From Pirellulales bacterium (GTDB lineage Bacteria > Planctomycetota > Planctomycetia > Pirellulales > JACPPG01): a stretch of 64,000 bases of DNA. Within the stretch, counting starts at the first letter, position 1; the number at the start of each line of letters is the position of its first letter. The translations under genes were made by a program, and so were the position numbers. The notes beneath the pieces were generated by a model. The model was not told where the DNA came from. It saw only the letters and a program-made list of their open reading frames with translations, and did not search any database. The stretch is taken from contig DASYDW010000024.1 in NCBI GenBank assembly GCA_036499395.1, forward strand, positions 1 to 64,000. The letters run 5' to 3'. Positions 9,821 to 19,151 of the stretch are shown here, in pieces.

Positions 9821-11350
9821 TTAATCGACCGCTTGCACCCGATCGTGGAATCCAATCCAGAACAGCAGGCAGGTCACTCCGGCCATCAGGGCGGGCCAGA
9901 TCCAGATCTTGGACCAATCGTGCGCCTGCGCGGCGCGCCATTGAGCCCGCGTAATCACCCCTTCAGAGTTTGGATCAAGCTGGGCGAAAGCGGCCCGCAG
10001 GGCGGTGCCGGAATAGGTCACATCCAGGTTCGGATCGTCGACATTCGGACGCTCGATCCATTGATCGGGAATCTCGGCAACCTGCAGTTTCCCGTCGCCG
10101 TTCGTATCGTTGACCGCGGCAAAGTCCGGCCCGTGCTTCGAGGCTTCTTGTTTCTCGTCGAATAGCAGTCCGCGGACCGTGCTCTTCAGGTCGAGATACT
10201 TCCAGGCCGAGTCCTGCGACTCGGTAGCAGCCCAATTCGGCAACGAGGCCGCGGCAATCACCTGGCCGTCGCGCGAGGTGGCCTCGATTTTCAATTCCGG
10301 ATACTGGTTCACGATCCAGCCGCTGACGTTCGAGCCGACGAACATTCCCAGCCCCAGCGTGATAAACGCAATCAGGCTCTGAGCGCTGGCACGCATGTCG
10401 CGCGGCGCCTTCTTATCGACGTAAATCTGGCTGGCCACGAAGAAGAAGTCATAGCAGATCCCGTGCAGCACCAGGCCCACGAGCAAGAGTGAAAAGTCGA
10501 GCGTCGAGAAGCACAGGTAGCGCACCACCCAGGCCCCCATGCCCACCAGCAGCATGTACTTCACGCCCAAACGGACGATGAACCAAGGCATAGCGGCCAT
10601 GAAGAAGACTTCAGAAATCTGGCCGAGCGTTTGCAGCGCCGTCGGGGCGGGCCGATCTGTCTCGACGAGGAAGGTGTTGGCAAAGCCGTAGTAGAAAGCC
10701 AGCGGGATGCAGATCAAAAACGAACAGATTGCAAAAACGGTGAACGAGGGCTCCTTGAACAGCTTGATGGCCCCAAGCCCCAGGGCGTCACCGCCGGATG
10801 CCCCGCGAGGGGGCGTGTGCGGCAGCGCCAGGCAGAATACCCCTAAGACGACCGAAGCGCCGCCAGCCATTTTGAAGAATGCGCTGCTCTCTTCTCCCAT
10901 CAATATTCCGACGATCAAACCAGCCGCGATCCAACCAAGGGTGCCAAAGACACGAATCCGCGGAAACTCTTTTTCCGGGTCGCCGATATTGGCCATCGAA
11001 ATCGAATTCGTGAGTGCCAGGGTCGGCATATAGCACAGTGCGTAACCGACCATGATCTGAAACAGCGGTTGCACCCGCGTTTGATAGCTCGCGCCCACCA
11101 ACAGGGCGCCACCCACAATATGCAGCGTCGCCAGGATGCGTTCCGTGGCAAAGAAACGGTCAGCGATGTAGCCGACGAACAGCGGCGCGAAAATCGCACC
11201 AATAGCCGTGGTGGAATAGATCAGCCCGATACTGGGCCCGTCGAACTGCAACGTTTTGCCCATGTACCCGCCGGCCGACACGGCCCAACTGCCCCACACG
11301 AAATACTGCAGGAACATCATCACAGACAGGCGACTGCGGGCGGACAGCAT
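9821..11350 (-). CDS. MFS transporter, nucleoside:H+ symporter (NupG-like), with EF-hand insert
   Basis: 509 residues, about 12 membrane segments. LSVMMFLQYFVWGSWAVSAGGYM and GYIADRFFATERIL resemble the nucleoside:proton symporter branch of the MFS. A soluble stretch of roughly 110 residues precedes the last membrane segment. It contains DTNGDGKLQVAE (residues 415-426), a canonical 12-position EF-hand loop (Asp1, Asn3, Asp5, Gly6, Glu12), and a weaker second loop starting DPNSEG near residue 459. Related planctomycete transporters may share this; I cannot check. Substrate is inferred from family only. Confidence 0.82.
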   Translation of the reverse strand: MLSARSRLSVMMFLQYFVWGSWAVSAGGYMGKTLQFDGPSIGLIYSTTAIGAIFAPLFVGYIADRFFATERILATLHIVGGALLVGASYQTRVQPLFQIMVGYALCYMPTLALTNSISMANIGDPEKEFPRIRVFGTLGWIAAGLIVGILMGEESSAFFKMAGGASVVLGVFCLALPHTPPRGASGGDALGLGAIKLFKEPSFTVFAICSFLICIPLAFYYGFANTFLVETDRPAPTALQTLGQISEVFFMAAMPWFIVRLGVKYMLLVGMGAWVVRYLCFSTLDFSLLLVGLVLHGICYDFFFVASQIYVDKKAPRDMRASAQSLIAFITLGLGMFVGSNVSGWIVNQYPELKIEATSRDGQVIAAASLPNWAATESQDSAWKYLDLKSTVRGLLFDEKQEASKHGPDFAAVNDTNGDGKLQVAEIPDQWIERPNVDDPNLDVTYSGTALRAAFAQLDPNSEGVITRAQWRAAQAHDWSKIWIWPALMAGVTCLLFWIGFHDRVQAVD

Positions 11351-11553
11351 CGGACAGGGCTCCGGGAATTAACGATTCCAGTCGAGGGATCAACCAGGGT
11401 TAAAAACGGCGCAGAACTGACGTGCAATGGTTCGCTTACTGGTTCAGCTGCGCCGGGCCAAGTCGGCATTCTAGGCACCGGCCAGCCGGGAAGAAAGGTT
11501 TGGACCGAAATGCCGACGACGCCCGGAATGGTGCCGGATCCTATAATGTTGCG

Positions 11554-11754
11554 ATGAAGGTACCGAAAGTACTCGCCGGAACTCTGATTGGCCTGCTCAG
11601 CACGTTGCTTCTTCTGCCCGCTATTTCCAGCGATGAGACGACGTTCATTATGGTGTGGGCGCTAGCGCCGGTCGTGATCGGTGCGGTCGTTGGCTTGTTG
11701 ATCGACTTGGGCGACAAGCCTCGACACTCGCCGGATCGAACGAAAAGCTCGTAG
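11554..11754 (+). CDS. Small membrane protein
   Basis: 66 residues: a short basic N-terminus, two hydrophobic segments (VLAGTLIGLLSTLLLLPAI and VWALAPVVIGAVVGLLIDL) and a polar tail. The shape fits a two-pass inner-membrane protein. No family recognised. The ATG at 11554 was chosen because codons upstream of it are not hydrophobic or conserved-looking. Confidence 0.45.
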   Translation: MKVPKVLAGTLIGLLSTLLLLPAISSDETTFIMVWALAPVVIGAVVGLLIDLGDKPRHSPDRTKSS

Positions 11755-12006
11755 CCCCAAACGGCTTGGGCGTCTCGCTCGGCTCGATCAATCATCAATT
11801 CCGACGGCAACGATTATTCCGTCAGCCGCCCGGCACGCGCCGCAAACTCGCTATGCGCGTTTGCCAAGGTTTCCCAAATCGAATCATCTGAACAGGCGCC
11901 GCCAGTTTTCCTGGTTCCCAGTGCTGGCACGGCCGATCTCTGCTATGTGCGTTTTCTCTCGCACGTGAGAGAAAGCTGGATGCACGAATTCCATGGAGGG
12001 TGTGCG

Positions 12007-12441
12007 ATGCAAGTTCGGACGACTCGTTTTGCCAACGTTGAAGTTCACGCCGAGGATCTCATCCGCTTTCCGGAAGGGATGCTCGGACTGGACGATTGTC
12101 GCTCCTGGGTTTTGCTGGCCGACGCACAGAACGAAGCGATCGGTTGGCTACAGAGCACGACGCGCGCAAGCGTAGCGCTAGCCGTGGTGAGTCCGCGGCG
12201 GTTCGTGCCTGACTATCAGCTGCGCGTGTTCCGTCGCGAACTGGCGACACTGGACCTCGCTCGGCCGGAAGACGCCCAAGTGCTGACAATCATGTCCAAG
12301 AACGAGCGCGGCATCACGCTTAACCTGAAAGCGCCGATCCTGATGAATCTGGAAAAGCGCGTCGGTCGACAAGTGATCGCCAACGGCGAAATGCCGCTGC
12401 AATACGAGTTGACCGCGACTGCATTGCGAAAGACCGCCTAA
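12007..12441 (+). CDS. fliW: Flagellar assembly factor FliW
   Basis: 144 residues. IRFPEGMLGLDDCRSWVLL near the N-terminus and the later NLKAPILMNLEKRVGRQVI are the hallmark FliW segments. FliW binds CsrA and relieves its repression of flagellin translation. GGAGGG precedes the ATG at 12007 with good spacing, which decides against an upstream in-frame ATG at 11947. csrA follows 281 bases downstream on the same strand, the usual partnership. No other flagellar gene is in the window. Confidence 0.93.
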   Translation: MQVRTTRFANVEVHAEDLIRFPEGMLGLDDCRSWVLLADAQNEAIGWLQSTTRASVALAVVSPRRFVPDYQLRVFRRELATLDLARPEDAQVLTIMSKNERGITLNLKAPILMNLEKRVGRQVIANGEMPLQYELTATALRKTA

Positions 12442-12722
12442 GGAATGCGGAGTTGTCCGCGCTGCCTGGCGTACTGCTCGACCCGGTCGAGCCGCGGTAC
12501 TGTCACCGCGCACCAACACGCCGGATTCGCTGACGATCGATAAACGCACAACGGGCAACTGACGCGGCGACCGCCGGCCGCGGGATCCCTGGGATTCCGC
12601 CTGGCTAGCGGACCGTCGGTTAGGCGCAGGGAAACAAAATAAGGACCTTTGCCGGACGACGACGCGAGAGCGGGCTGCCACCCCCGATCCGCGATCGATC
12701 GAGTCGAAGGAAGGAGCCACTG

Positions 12723-12968
12723 GTGTTAGTGCTGTCGAGACAACGCGACGAAAGCATCATGATCGGTGATAACATCGTGATCACCGTCGTTGATATACGC
12801 GGCGATAAAGTGCGGCTTGGGATCAGCGCCCCGACGGAAATCCCCGTACACCGGCAAGAGGTGTACGAGGCGATCCAGCGCGAGAACCTCCGCGCCAGCC
12901 AACTGGATCCGAAAGACGCGCGCGGCGTCGGCAAGACGAACAAGTCTCCCGATACGCCAACTCGCTAG
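12723..12968 (+). CDS. csrA: Carbon storage regulator CsrA
   Basis: 81 residues. The N-terminus MLVLSRQRDESIMIGDNI is diagnostic, and VRLGISAP and IPVHRQEVY carry the RNA-contacting strand and the Arg near position 44. It binds GGA motifs in mRNA leaders as a dimer and blocks translation. The start is GTG, preceded by GAAGGAAGGAG. After residue 55 the polar tail is longer than in E. coli CsrA, which resembles FliW-responsive CsrA proteins in which an extended C-terminus takes part in FliW control. The gene is followed by a strong hairpin. Confidence 0.95.
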   Translation: MLVLSRQRDESIMIGDNIVITVVDIRGDKVRLGISAPTEIPVHRQEVYEAIQRENLRASQLDPKDARGVGKTNKSPDTPTR

Positions 12969-13000
12969 TCGCTCGCGCTTCTCGCGCGAACGAGCCATCG

Positions 13001-13048
13001 AGCGCGGCGCTCGCCCGTCCTGACGGGCTAGCGCCGCGCTTGACTTCT
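13001..13048 (+). terminator. Long hairpin downstream of csrA
   Basis: Bases 13001-13019 and 13022-13040 form a 19-bp stem with a single mismatch and a 2-base loop, 32 bases after the csrA stop. The following TGACTTCTTT gives a weak T-rich tail, so it may act as a terminator or RNA-stabilising hairpin. It could also be a dispersed palindromic repeat. Confidence 0.6.
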
Positions 13049-13285
13049 TTCGCCGCCATTTCTGGCGGCATGGCCGAAATCGCGGCCTTCGGTCCGTTTC
13101 CCTACGGTAACTGTCCATTTGTTTTGGCCTTGTGCGATTTGTGCACAGGCAATGGTCTGGAATTCGCCCGCACGGCGCGTATAACGTACCTGCACGAATG
13201 TAGCGCGCCGTCGTCCAATCAGCATCGACGGCTGACCGCACCGCTAACGAAGAGCCGCATCAAAGAAACTGCAGGAGCCTCGGCT

Positions 13286-15361
13286 ATGCGCCCTCGAAGT
13301 TATGGAGTGATCGCGATTCTTGCTGTTACCGCCTGGAGCGGACAGACCCTCGCCCACGCCGAGACTAAACCACGCCCGATCAGCGTTCGCGACCTGTTTC
13401 AGTTCAAGCGCCTGTCGGATCCGCAGATCAGCCCGGACGGCAAGCAGGTGGCCTACGTCGTGGGCACCGTCGATCTGGATGCCAATTCCAGCGCGTCGAC
13501 GATCTGGCTAGCCCCCATCGCCAGCGGCACGCCACGGCAACTAACGACCACGACCAAGAAAGATCGCCATCCGCGGTTCAGCCCCGATGGGCGCAGCATA
13601 CTTTTTGAGTCGAATCGCTCGGGCGACAGCCAGTTATGGATCATCGACCTGGCTGGTGGCGAAGCACGGCAGTTGACCACAATTGCAACCGAAGCTTCGA
13701 CCGGCATCTTTTCTCCCGATGGTAAACAGATCGCCTTTGTCTCGGCCGTATACCCGGAATTCTCGGACAAGCCCTACGTCGAGAGTAACGCGGCTAACAA
13801 GAAACGAGCCGAGGAAAACGCCAAGAATCCCGTGAAGGCACGCACCTTCACGCGGCTTTTCTATCGTCATTGGGATTCCTGGGTCGAGGACAAACGACAG
13901 CATCTGTTCATCATGCCGGCAGCGGGAGGCGAGCCGCGCGACGTCACGCCTGGCGATCGCGACGCGTATCCGACGTCGTCGACATTTTCCTTAGGGGACG
14001 ACTGCACATTCAGCCCCGACAACAAGTTCCTGGTCTATACGGCGCCGCCACTGCGCGACGAAGCGTGGAGCACGAATTACGACATCTGGCGCGTGCCCGT
14101 CGGCGGCGGGACGCCTGAGAATTTAACCGAGGCCAATCCGGCAGCCGACAGTTACCCACGCTATTCGCCAGATGGCAAGCAATTGGCCTATCGCGCACAA
14201 AAGGTGCCGGGCTTCGAGGCCGACCAATGGGAAATCGTGATCAAGAATGGTACTGCTCCGCCGCGAATCATCACGGATAAGATCGACTCCTCGGTCGATC
14301 AATTCCTGTGGGGAGCCGACGGCGCGGGCCTGTTCTTCCAAGCCGACCAGCGCGGGATGAGCACAATCTCGCGCGTAGCGTTGGCGGACGGCAAGGTTAC
14401 GCCGTTTCTGGGCGGCCAGTCGTACGCCTCGTTGAGCCGTTCGACGGATGGCAAGTCGCTGGCCTGTACGGCGGCCTCGATGCGGCAGCCACCGGAAATC
14501 TTGGCGGTCGATCCGCGCGGTGAAAAGAAAGACATCAGCCACGCCAATGGCGAGTTGCTCGCGCAACTTGATTTGCCCAAGGCGGAAAGTGTCGAAGTTC
14601 TAGGCGCCGGCGGCACCCCGATGCAGATGTGGATTCTGAAACCGCCCGGTTTCGATCCCAAGAAGAAATGGCCGTTGGTGTACCTGGTTCACGGCGGCCC
14701 TCAAGGCGCCTGGGAGGATACCTGGAGCTTTCGCTGGAATCCCGAAGTCTGGGCTGCGCAGGGGTATGTGATCGCGCTGCCGAATCCGCGTGGCAGCACC
14801 GGCTTTGGCCAGCAGTACACCAACGAGATCAGCGGCGACTGGGGAGGAAAATGCTTTGACGATTTGATGGCGGGCGTTGCCTACCTCGAGAAGCAGCCCT
14901 ACATCGACACCGATCGCATGGCGTCGGCCGGAGCGTCGTTTGGCGGCTACATGATGAATTGGTTTGCCGGCCACACCGATAAGTTCAAGACGCTCATCAC
15001 GCATTGCGGCGTTTTCAATTTCGACGCAATGTACTCCACCACCGACGAACTGTGGTTCGACGAGTTCGAGCATGGCGGCGCTCCGTGGAAGAACCGCGAG
15101 TCGTACGAGAAATTTTCGCCGCATCGATTTGCGCAGAATTTCAAGACGCCGATGCTCGTCATCCACAACGATCTCGACTTCCGCGTGCCGATCAGCGAAG
15201 GGCATCAATTATTCACGACGCTGCAGCGATTAGGCGTGCCATCCAAGATGATCAACTTCCCCGACGAAGGGCATTGGGTCCTAAAGCCAGCCAACAGCCT
15301 GTACTGGCACGAACAGATCTTCGCCTGGTTGAAACAATACGTGGCACCGGGGCCGCAGTAG
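13286..15361 (+). CDS. S9 family (prolyl oligopeptidase-type) serine peptidase, exported
   Basis: 691 residues. A signal peptide (hydrophobic residues ~6-22, ending near AHAET) suggests export to the periplasm. The middle is a beta-propeller of DPP4/acylaminoacyl-peptidase type, with repeated 'SPDGK' blades (PQISPDGKQVAYV, PRFSPDGRSILF, GIFSPDGKQIAFV, YSPDGKQLAY). The C-terminal hydrolase has YLVHGGPQG, the nucleophile elbow GASFGG, an acid-region DFRVP and the catalytic His in DEGHWV. It should cleave short peptides. The ATG at 13286 has GGAG 10 bases upstream and starts the signal peptide. Confidence 0.92.
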   Translation: MRPRSYGVIAILAVTAWSGQTLAHAETKPRPISVRDLFQFKRLSDPQISPDGKQVAYVVGTVDLDANSSASTIWLAPIASGTPRQLTTTTKKDRHPRFSPDGRSILFESNRSGDSQLWIIDLAGGEARQLTTIATEASTGIFSPDGKQIAFVSAVYPEFSDKPYVESNAANKKRAEENAKNPVKARTFTRLFYRHWDSWVEDKRQHLFIMPAAGGEPRDVTPGDRDAYPTSSTFSLGDDCTFSPDNKFLVYTAPPLRDEAWSTNYDIWRVPVGGGTPENLTEANPAADSYPRYSPDGKQLAYRAQKVPGFEADQWEIVIKNGTAPPRIITDKIDSSVDQFLWGADGAGLFFQADQRGMSTISRVALADGKVTPFLGGQSYASLSRSTDGKSLACTAASMRQPPEILAVDPRGEKKDISHANGELLAQLDLPKAESVEVLGAGGTPMQMWILKPPGFDPKKKWPLVYLVHGGPQGAWEDTWSFRWNPEVWAAQGYVIALPNPRGSTGFGQQYTNEISGDWGGKCFDDLMAGVAYLEKQPYIDTDRMASAGASFGGYMMNWFAGHTDKFKTLITHCGVFNFDAMYSTTDELWFDEFEHGGAPWKNRESYEKFSPHRFAQNFKTPMLVIHNDLDFRVPISEGHQLFTTLQRLGVPSKMINFPDEGHWVLKPANSLYWHEQIFAWLKQYVAPGPQ

Positions 15362-15468
15362 CGGCGTTTGCTGTCTGGCGGCCGTCGCGATTGGTATACT
15401 TTCAAGCGTGGCGTATTCGGCGTGGCGGACGGTTTCCTGTTTCTTTCGGGCATTCAGGAGGTCCTACG

Positions 15469-15966
15469 ATGGCGACAACTCTGGCAGCAAGCGCGGTTGA
15501 TACTGCGCACGTGAGCAACCGCCGCAAGGTGCAATTCCGTTCGCACGACGAAGTGCTGGCCGACTGCGAGCGACTGGCCGCCGGCGGCTATCAGCAATTG
15601 GGAAATTGGTCGCTCGGCAAGATCGCCAGTCATCTGGCCGCAGCGATGGCTACTGCCTTGGATGGATTCCCCGGTCGCGTGTCATGGCCCATGCGCACCG
15701 TGGCGCGACTCGTCTTTAAGAACAAGGCCATCGCCGGTCCGATGCGGCCCGGCTTCAAGATGCCGCAGAAGTATGCCGTCGTTTTGATGCCGGACACGGC
15801 GAATGACGCCGCAGGGATCGATGCGCTGCGCACGGTCGTGCGCCGCTGGAAGAACGACCCGCAACGTCGCCCGCATGGCTTCTTCGGAAAACTAACGCCC
15901 GAGGAATGGGACAAGCTGATGCTGAACCATTCGGCCATGCACATGAGCTTTCTGCTGCCGAAATAG
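15469..15966 (+). CDS. DUF1569-type protein (DinB-like fold)
   Basis: 165 residues, no signal peptide. RKVQFRSHDEVLADCERLA and GNWSLGKIASHLAAAMATALDG near the N-terminus and the C-terminal LMLNHSAMHMSFLLPK resemble DUF1569 proteins, related to the DinB four-helix metal-binding fold. Candidate ligand histidines are those in ASHLAA and NHSAMHMSF. The ATG has CAGGAGG just upstream. The biochemical role is unknown. It is the same strand as the peptidase, 108 bases after it. Confidence 0.7.
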   Translation: MATTLAASAVDTAHVSNRRKVQFRSHDEVLADCERLAAGGYQQLGNWSLGKIASHLAAAMATALDGFPGRVSWPMRTVARLVFKNKAIAGPMRPGFKMPQKYAVVLMPDTANDAAGIDALRTVVRRWKNDPQRRPHGFFGKLTPEEWDKLMLNHSAMHMSFLLPK

Positions 15967-16004
15967 TCCATGCCGGCAGGTGAAGCGACTCGCAGCCTTC
16001 GCCT

Positions 16005-16754
16005 TCAATCGACGCGACGCAATCGCGAGAAGTAAGCGCTGCGCCGTGCAACGCCAGCGGCAAGCATCGTAAAAAGTGTTCCGATCAGCAGCGACACGAT
16101 GGGCGGGACGATCGGATAACTGCCACCACCGGTGCGTGGTGGATCGTTCGCTGGCCTGGCGGGCGTCCCATCGACCGCAACCCGGTCGGGCACGTCGCGA
16201 ATCACGGCCGAACGGGGGCCGATCGTCGTCCATTTGCCAATCCGAATGTTGGGCATGACCAGTGAGCCCACCTGAAAACAGGCCCCTTCGCCGACACACA
16301 CCGTTCCGGCAAGGTCGACTCCCGGACCTAAGCACACGAAGTCTTGGATGACGCAATCGTGCGATACCGTGACGTTCGCCCCGATCAGCACGTGACTTCC
16401 AATAGTCACGCTCGGCTGAACGACGGCCCCCTCCAAGATCACGGTGCCGGGACCAAGGACACTCGAAGGATGGATGAAAGCCTGCGGATGGACGATCGTC
16501 GCCCACGAGATGTCGAGCAGTTCTACGGCACGCTTGCGCTCGAGTGGATCCGTTAGTCCCAATACGCCCGGAAGCCCGGCAGATTCTGCATCGCCGAGCG
16601 GCCCAACGATCGGCACGCCCAAGATAGAATTGCCGACGCGCGATTTCTGATCGTCATAAGCGGCACGGACCTGCAGGCCTGCTCGCGTGGCGGCGGCAAT
16701 CACCGCTTTGGCATCCGCGCCGACACCGATCAGAACGATTTCGCGCATTGGCAT
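16005..16754 (-). CDS. NeuD-like sugar O-acyltransferase (left-handed beta-helix)
   Basis: 249 residues. The N-terminal REIVLIGVGADAKAVIAAA is the Rossmann-like PglD/NeuD nucleotide-binding start. From about residue 90 come hexapeptide repeats (HPSSVLGPGTVILEGAVVQP, IGSHVLIGANVTVSHDCVI, GKWTTIGPRSAVIRDV) with the catalytic-type His in VSHD. Such enzymes acetylate an amino group or hydroxyl on sugars such as sialic or bacillosamine-type residues. A hydrophobic C-terminal segment (PPIVSLLIGTLFTMLAAGVA) not typical of the family may anchor it to the membrane. ATG at 16754 begins MPMREIVLIG. Confidence 0.82.
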   Translation of the reverse strand: MPMREIVLIGVGADAKAVIAAATRAGLQVRAAYDDQKSRVGNSILGVPIVGPLGDAESAGLPGVLGLTDPLERKRAVELLDISWATIVHPQAFIHPSSVLGPGTVILEGAVVQPSVTIGSHVLIGANVTVSHDCVIQDFVCLGPGVDLAGTVCVGEGACFQVGSLVMPNIRIGKWTTIGPRSAVIRDVPDRVAVDGTPARPANDPPRTGGGSYPIVPPIVSLLIGTLFTMLAAGVARRSAYFSRLRRVD

Positions 16755-17038
16755 CCTCGATCGGCCGCGCATGCAACCGCTGCAATCCCAACGTAATTTT
16801 AGTCCGTCGCCGCACGAAAGAAGGTGCGGCCGCCGAATTCCCGCAAAAACGGCGATCATGACGTGCTGCTCGAAGTCAGCAGTCTATCGAGCCCTGAAAA
16901 TCGCGGCAACGCATATAGGTGCGACAAATCGACGCCTATCCCCCGCTATGTAGGGAGGCGATCACGGCACCGTCGGGCGGCATGCGACTGGAATGAAATG
17001 CATTCCCTCTCTTAATCACACCTCCCCATGCATCAGCA
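16755..17038. other. Intergenic region upstream of the acyltransferase
   Basis: Nearly 290 bases with lower GC than the flanks and no gene I can support. It should include the acyltransferase promoter on the minus strand. Confidence 0.35.
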
Positions 17039-17347
17039 ATGTCTTCCACCGGCTCCGAGTTACATGACGCGAGGCGCATTCATAACCGATCAGCATATCG
17101 GCACTTTGAGCAACTACAGTCGGTGCGATCTTTTCAATCGAACCTGGGACACATCAACGGTGCAACATGCGAATGGCGACCGATCGACCCTCGCTGGGAC
17201 TTATTTTATGTAGTCTTCGGCGATCCGGCGCTCGAGTTGTTAACGCCAGCAGTCCGGAAAACTGATCTTGGTACTTTGCAAGTCGCCGCGCTGCACTCCT
17301 GCATGGAGCCGGCCACGCGTCGACGTCACTTTCACATGCCGGACTAG
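17039..17347 (+). CDS. Possible small protein, unrecognised
   Basis: A 102-codon frame, convergent with the oxygenase gene and overlapping its 3' end by four bases. The middle (DPRWDLFYVVFGDPALELLT) reads like protein rather than a GC-rich shadow, but I recognise no family and see no good ribosome binding site. It may be a gene fragment. Low confidence. Confidence 0.28.
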   Translation: MSSTGSELHDARRIHNRSAYRHFEQLQSVRSFQSNLGHINGATCEWRPIDPRWDLFYVVFGDPALELLTPAVRKTDLGTLQVAALHSCMEPATRRRHFHMPD

Positions 17348-18027
17348 ATCAAATCGGCGTAGGGGAAATGCTCGGGCGCGAGCGGATCAACTTCTTGCGC
17401 GACATCGTCTCCCGGAGGTCGCTTCGTGAGCTGGTGAGGTAGGGCCATCCTCGGTGCTGTTGGTGACAATCCGCAAATGGCATTCAGCGCGATCGATATC
17501 CGGTCTTCTATGGCATCTGTGAGCGGCAGCACGGAATGCCTGAGCCACGACGGGAACAGGATCAAAAGGCCCGTGTGTGGTGCGACCGTGATGGGCGTCG
17601 ATGGTGCGTAGACGTCCTTGGAATCGTGGAAAACCAAGTTCCCTTCCCGCCCATTCAACTGCGGAACTTGCGGGTAGTACACCGCGCTCCAGTGAAATGG
17701 CAGATGGTTGTGGCCGGGATCCTTATCACGGTCACTACTGCGCAAGATATTGGCCCAGCCCGCCAGTTGCAGAACATGGTCCGCTCCCGCCGTCACGGCC
17801 GTGATGATCCCCACGAAGGCATTTCGCAGAGCAACAACGGCCGGATGGTCGATGGCTAGAAAGTTTCCCTGGGTCTGCTCGCTCTGAACGCGCGGCCCGA
17901 TAATGTTGCAGCCCGTGTCATGCAAGGCATAGACAATCTTTACGAGTTGCCGATTGTTCACGTCGGAGAGCGTCGTCGTCACGATTCGCGTTGGGAACAA
18001 CTCTCCTACTCGCAGTTCATTGGGCAT
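17344..18027 (-). CDS. Putative 2-oxoglutarate-Fe(II) oxygenase (TIGR02466-like)
   Basis: 227 residues, soluble. The pattern FHWSAVYYPQVPQLNGREGNL, then APHTGLLILFPSWLRHSVLP, then RISIALNAI matches the jelly-roll core of this oxygenase family. In it a distal His (here in LRHSV) and a later Arg (DRISIA) bind iron and 2-oxoglutarate. The first metal-ligand pair is less obvious. The substrate is unknown. The next genes are an alpha/beta hydrolase and an aminotransferase on the other strand, so a small biosynthetic neighbourhood is possible. Confidence 0.7.
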   Translation of the reverse strand: MPNELRVGELFPTRIVTTTLSDVNNRQLVKIVYALHDTGCNIIGPRVQSEQTQGNFLAIDHPAVVALRNAFVGIITAVTAGADHVLQLAGWANILRSSDRDKDPGHNHLPFHWSAVYYPQVPQLNGREGNLVFHDSKDVYAPSTPITVAPHTGLLILFPSWLRHSVLPLTDAIEDRISIALNAICGLSPTAPRMALPHQLTKRPPGDDVAQEVDPLAPEHFPYADLI

Positions 18028-18202
18028 CGAACGTCAGCCTCCGGAAGAGCGACCTTGTGGTGATTCTTTTCCAGAGCTTTGCACAGCGATGTTAGGAATC
18101 GATGAGCGATGCCACGAAACTCTCTGTCTGATAGATCAGCGGACTTTCGCTACATTAGGGCAATCGGACCACGATGACGCCTGAAAGCCACTGACTCGCA
18201 AG

Positions 18203-19087
18203 ATGATGACTTCGACGACGTCCGCCAGAGAAAGTTACGGCGGATCATTTCCCCAAGCCGATCCGCCGCCCTTTGTCGTGGAAGAATTGCCAGGCAACAT
18301 ATCGCTGCTCGTCGTCGGTTCGGGACCGCCACTCGTGCTGTTCCCCGGTCTGTCGCGTGACTCAAGACCACTGACGACACAAATGGCAGCACGTCGTGCC
18401 CGGGCCTACCGAGGGTTGGCACGCATAACGGGACGAACAGTCTATCTCGTACATCGTCCTCGGGATTTGCCGCCCGGACTGACGATGCCTAATCTCGCGA
18501 CGATGCATACCAATGCGTTGCGCAGTCGTTTTGCCGAGTCGGTTGATATCATGGGCGTATCGACAGGCGGAGCGATTGCCCTGCAGCTTGCCGTCGACCA
18601 TCCAAAGGTTGTCCGCCGTCTCATCGTCGCCTGCGCCGCGAGCTCTCTTGGCGACTGGGGGCGCCAGCAGCTCGCTTTGTACGGCAGCTTGATCGAGCAG
18701 GGGAAAAGTGGTGCCCGGGTTCTCGCTCCGATATTAGCCCGATCACTGTTTCGCTGGCCGATGGTTTTGGCAATCTGGCTCGACGAATGGCTGGAGCGTA
18801 ATCTCGATCCTGCTGATATGCTGGCCACGATTCATGCCGAGTGCGGCTTTGACGTGAATAACCGCCTTGCAGAGATCACAGCGCCGACGCTGGTTATCGG
18901 TGGTGAGAATGATGGCGCGTTCTCGCCCGACCAGTTTCGAGCAACGGCGCGAGGGATCCCCGGTGCCCAACTCGTACTCTACCCAAGGCGAGGACATATC
19001 AGCGCCATGTTCGATCCGCGTTTCGGCCACGACATCGCAAAGTTCTTGCAAGGCAATGCCAACTTCGTCTCACTCAGACTCGAGTAA
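18203..19087 (+). CDS. Alpha/beta hydrolase
   Basis: 294 residues, no signal peptide. LLVVGSGPPLVLFPGLSRDS carries the oxyanion-hole region. GVSTGGA is the nucleophile elbow (Ser in GxSxG), GENDGAFSPDQ supplies the usual acid position and GHISAMF the catalytic His. YLVHRPRDLPPGLTMPNLA resembles lid-side segments of this fold. The reaction is not predictable. It is 64 bases upstream of the aminotransferase on the same strand. Confidence 0.82.
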   Translation: MMTSTTSARESYGGSFPQADPPPFVVEELPGNISLLVVGSGPPLVLFPGLSRDSRPLTTQMAARRARAYRGLARITGRTVYLVHRPRDLPPGLTMPNLATMHTNALRSRFAESVDIMGVSTGGAIALQLAVDHPKVVRRLIVACAASSLGDWGRQQLALYGSLIEQGKSGARVLAPILARSLFRWPMVLAIWLDEWLERNLDPADMLATIHAECGFDVNNRLAEITAPTLVIGGENDGAFSPDQFRATARGIPGAQLVLYPRRGHISAMFDPRFGHDIAKFLQGNANFVSLRLE

Positions 19088-19151
19088 TCAAAACTAAACG
19101 ACTATTTCGGGCGCTCCTTTTCGATCGGCCCAATTTCGGAGCTTCGCAGCT

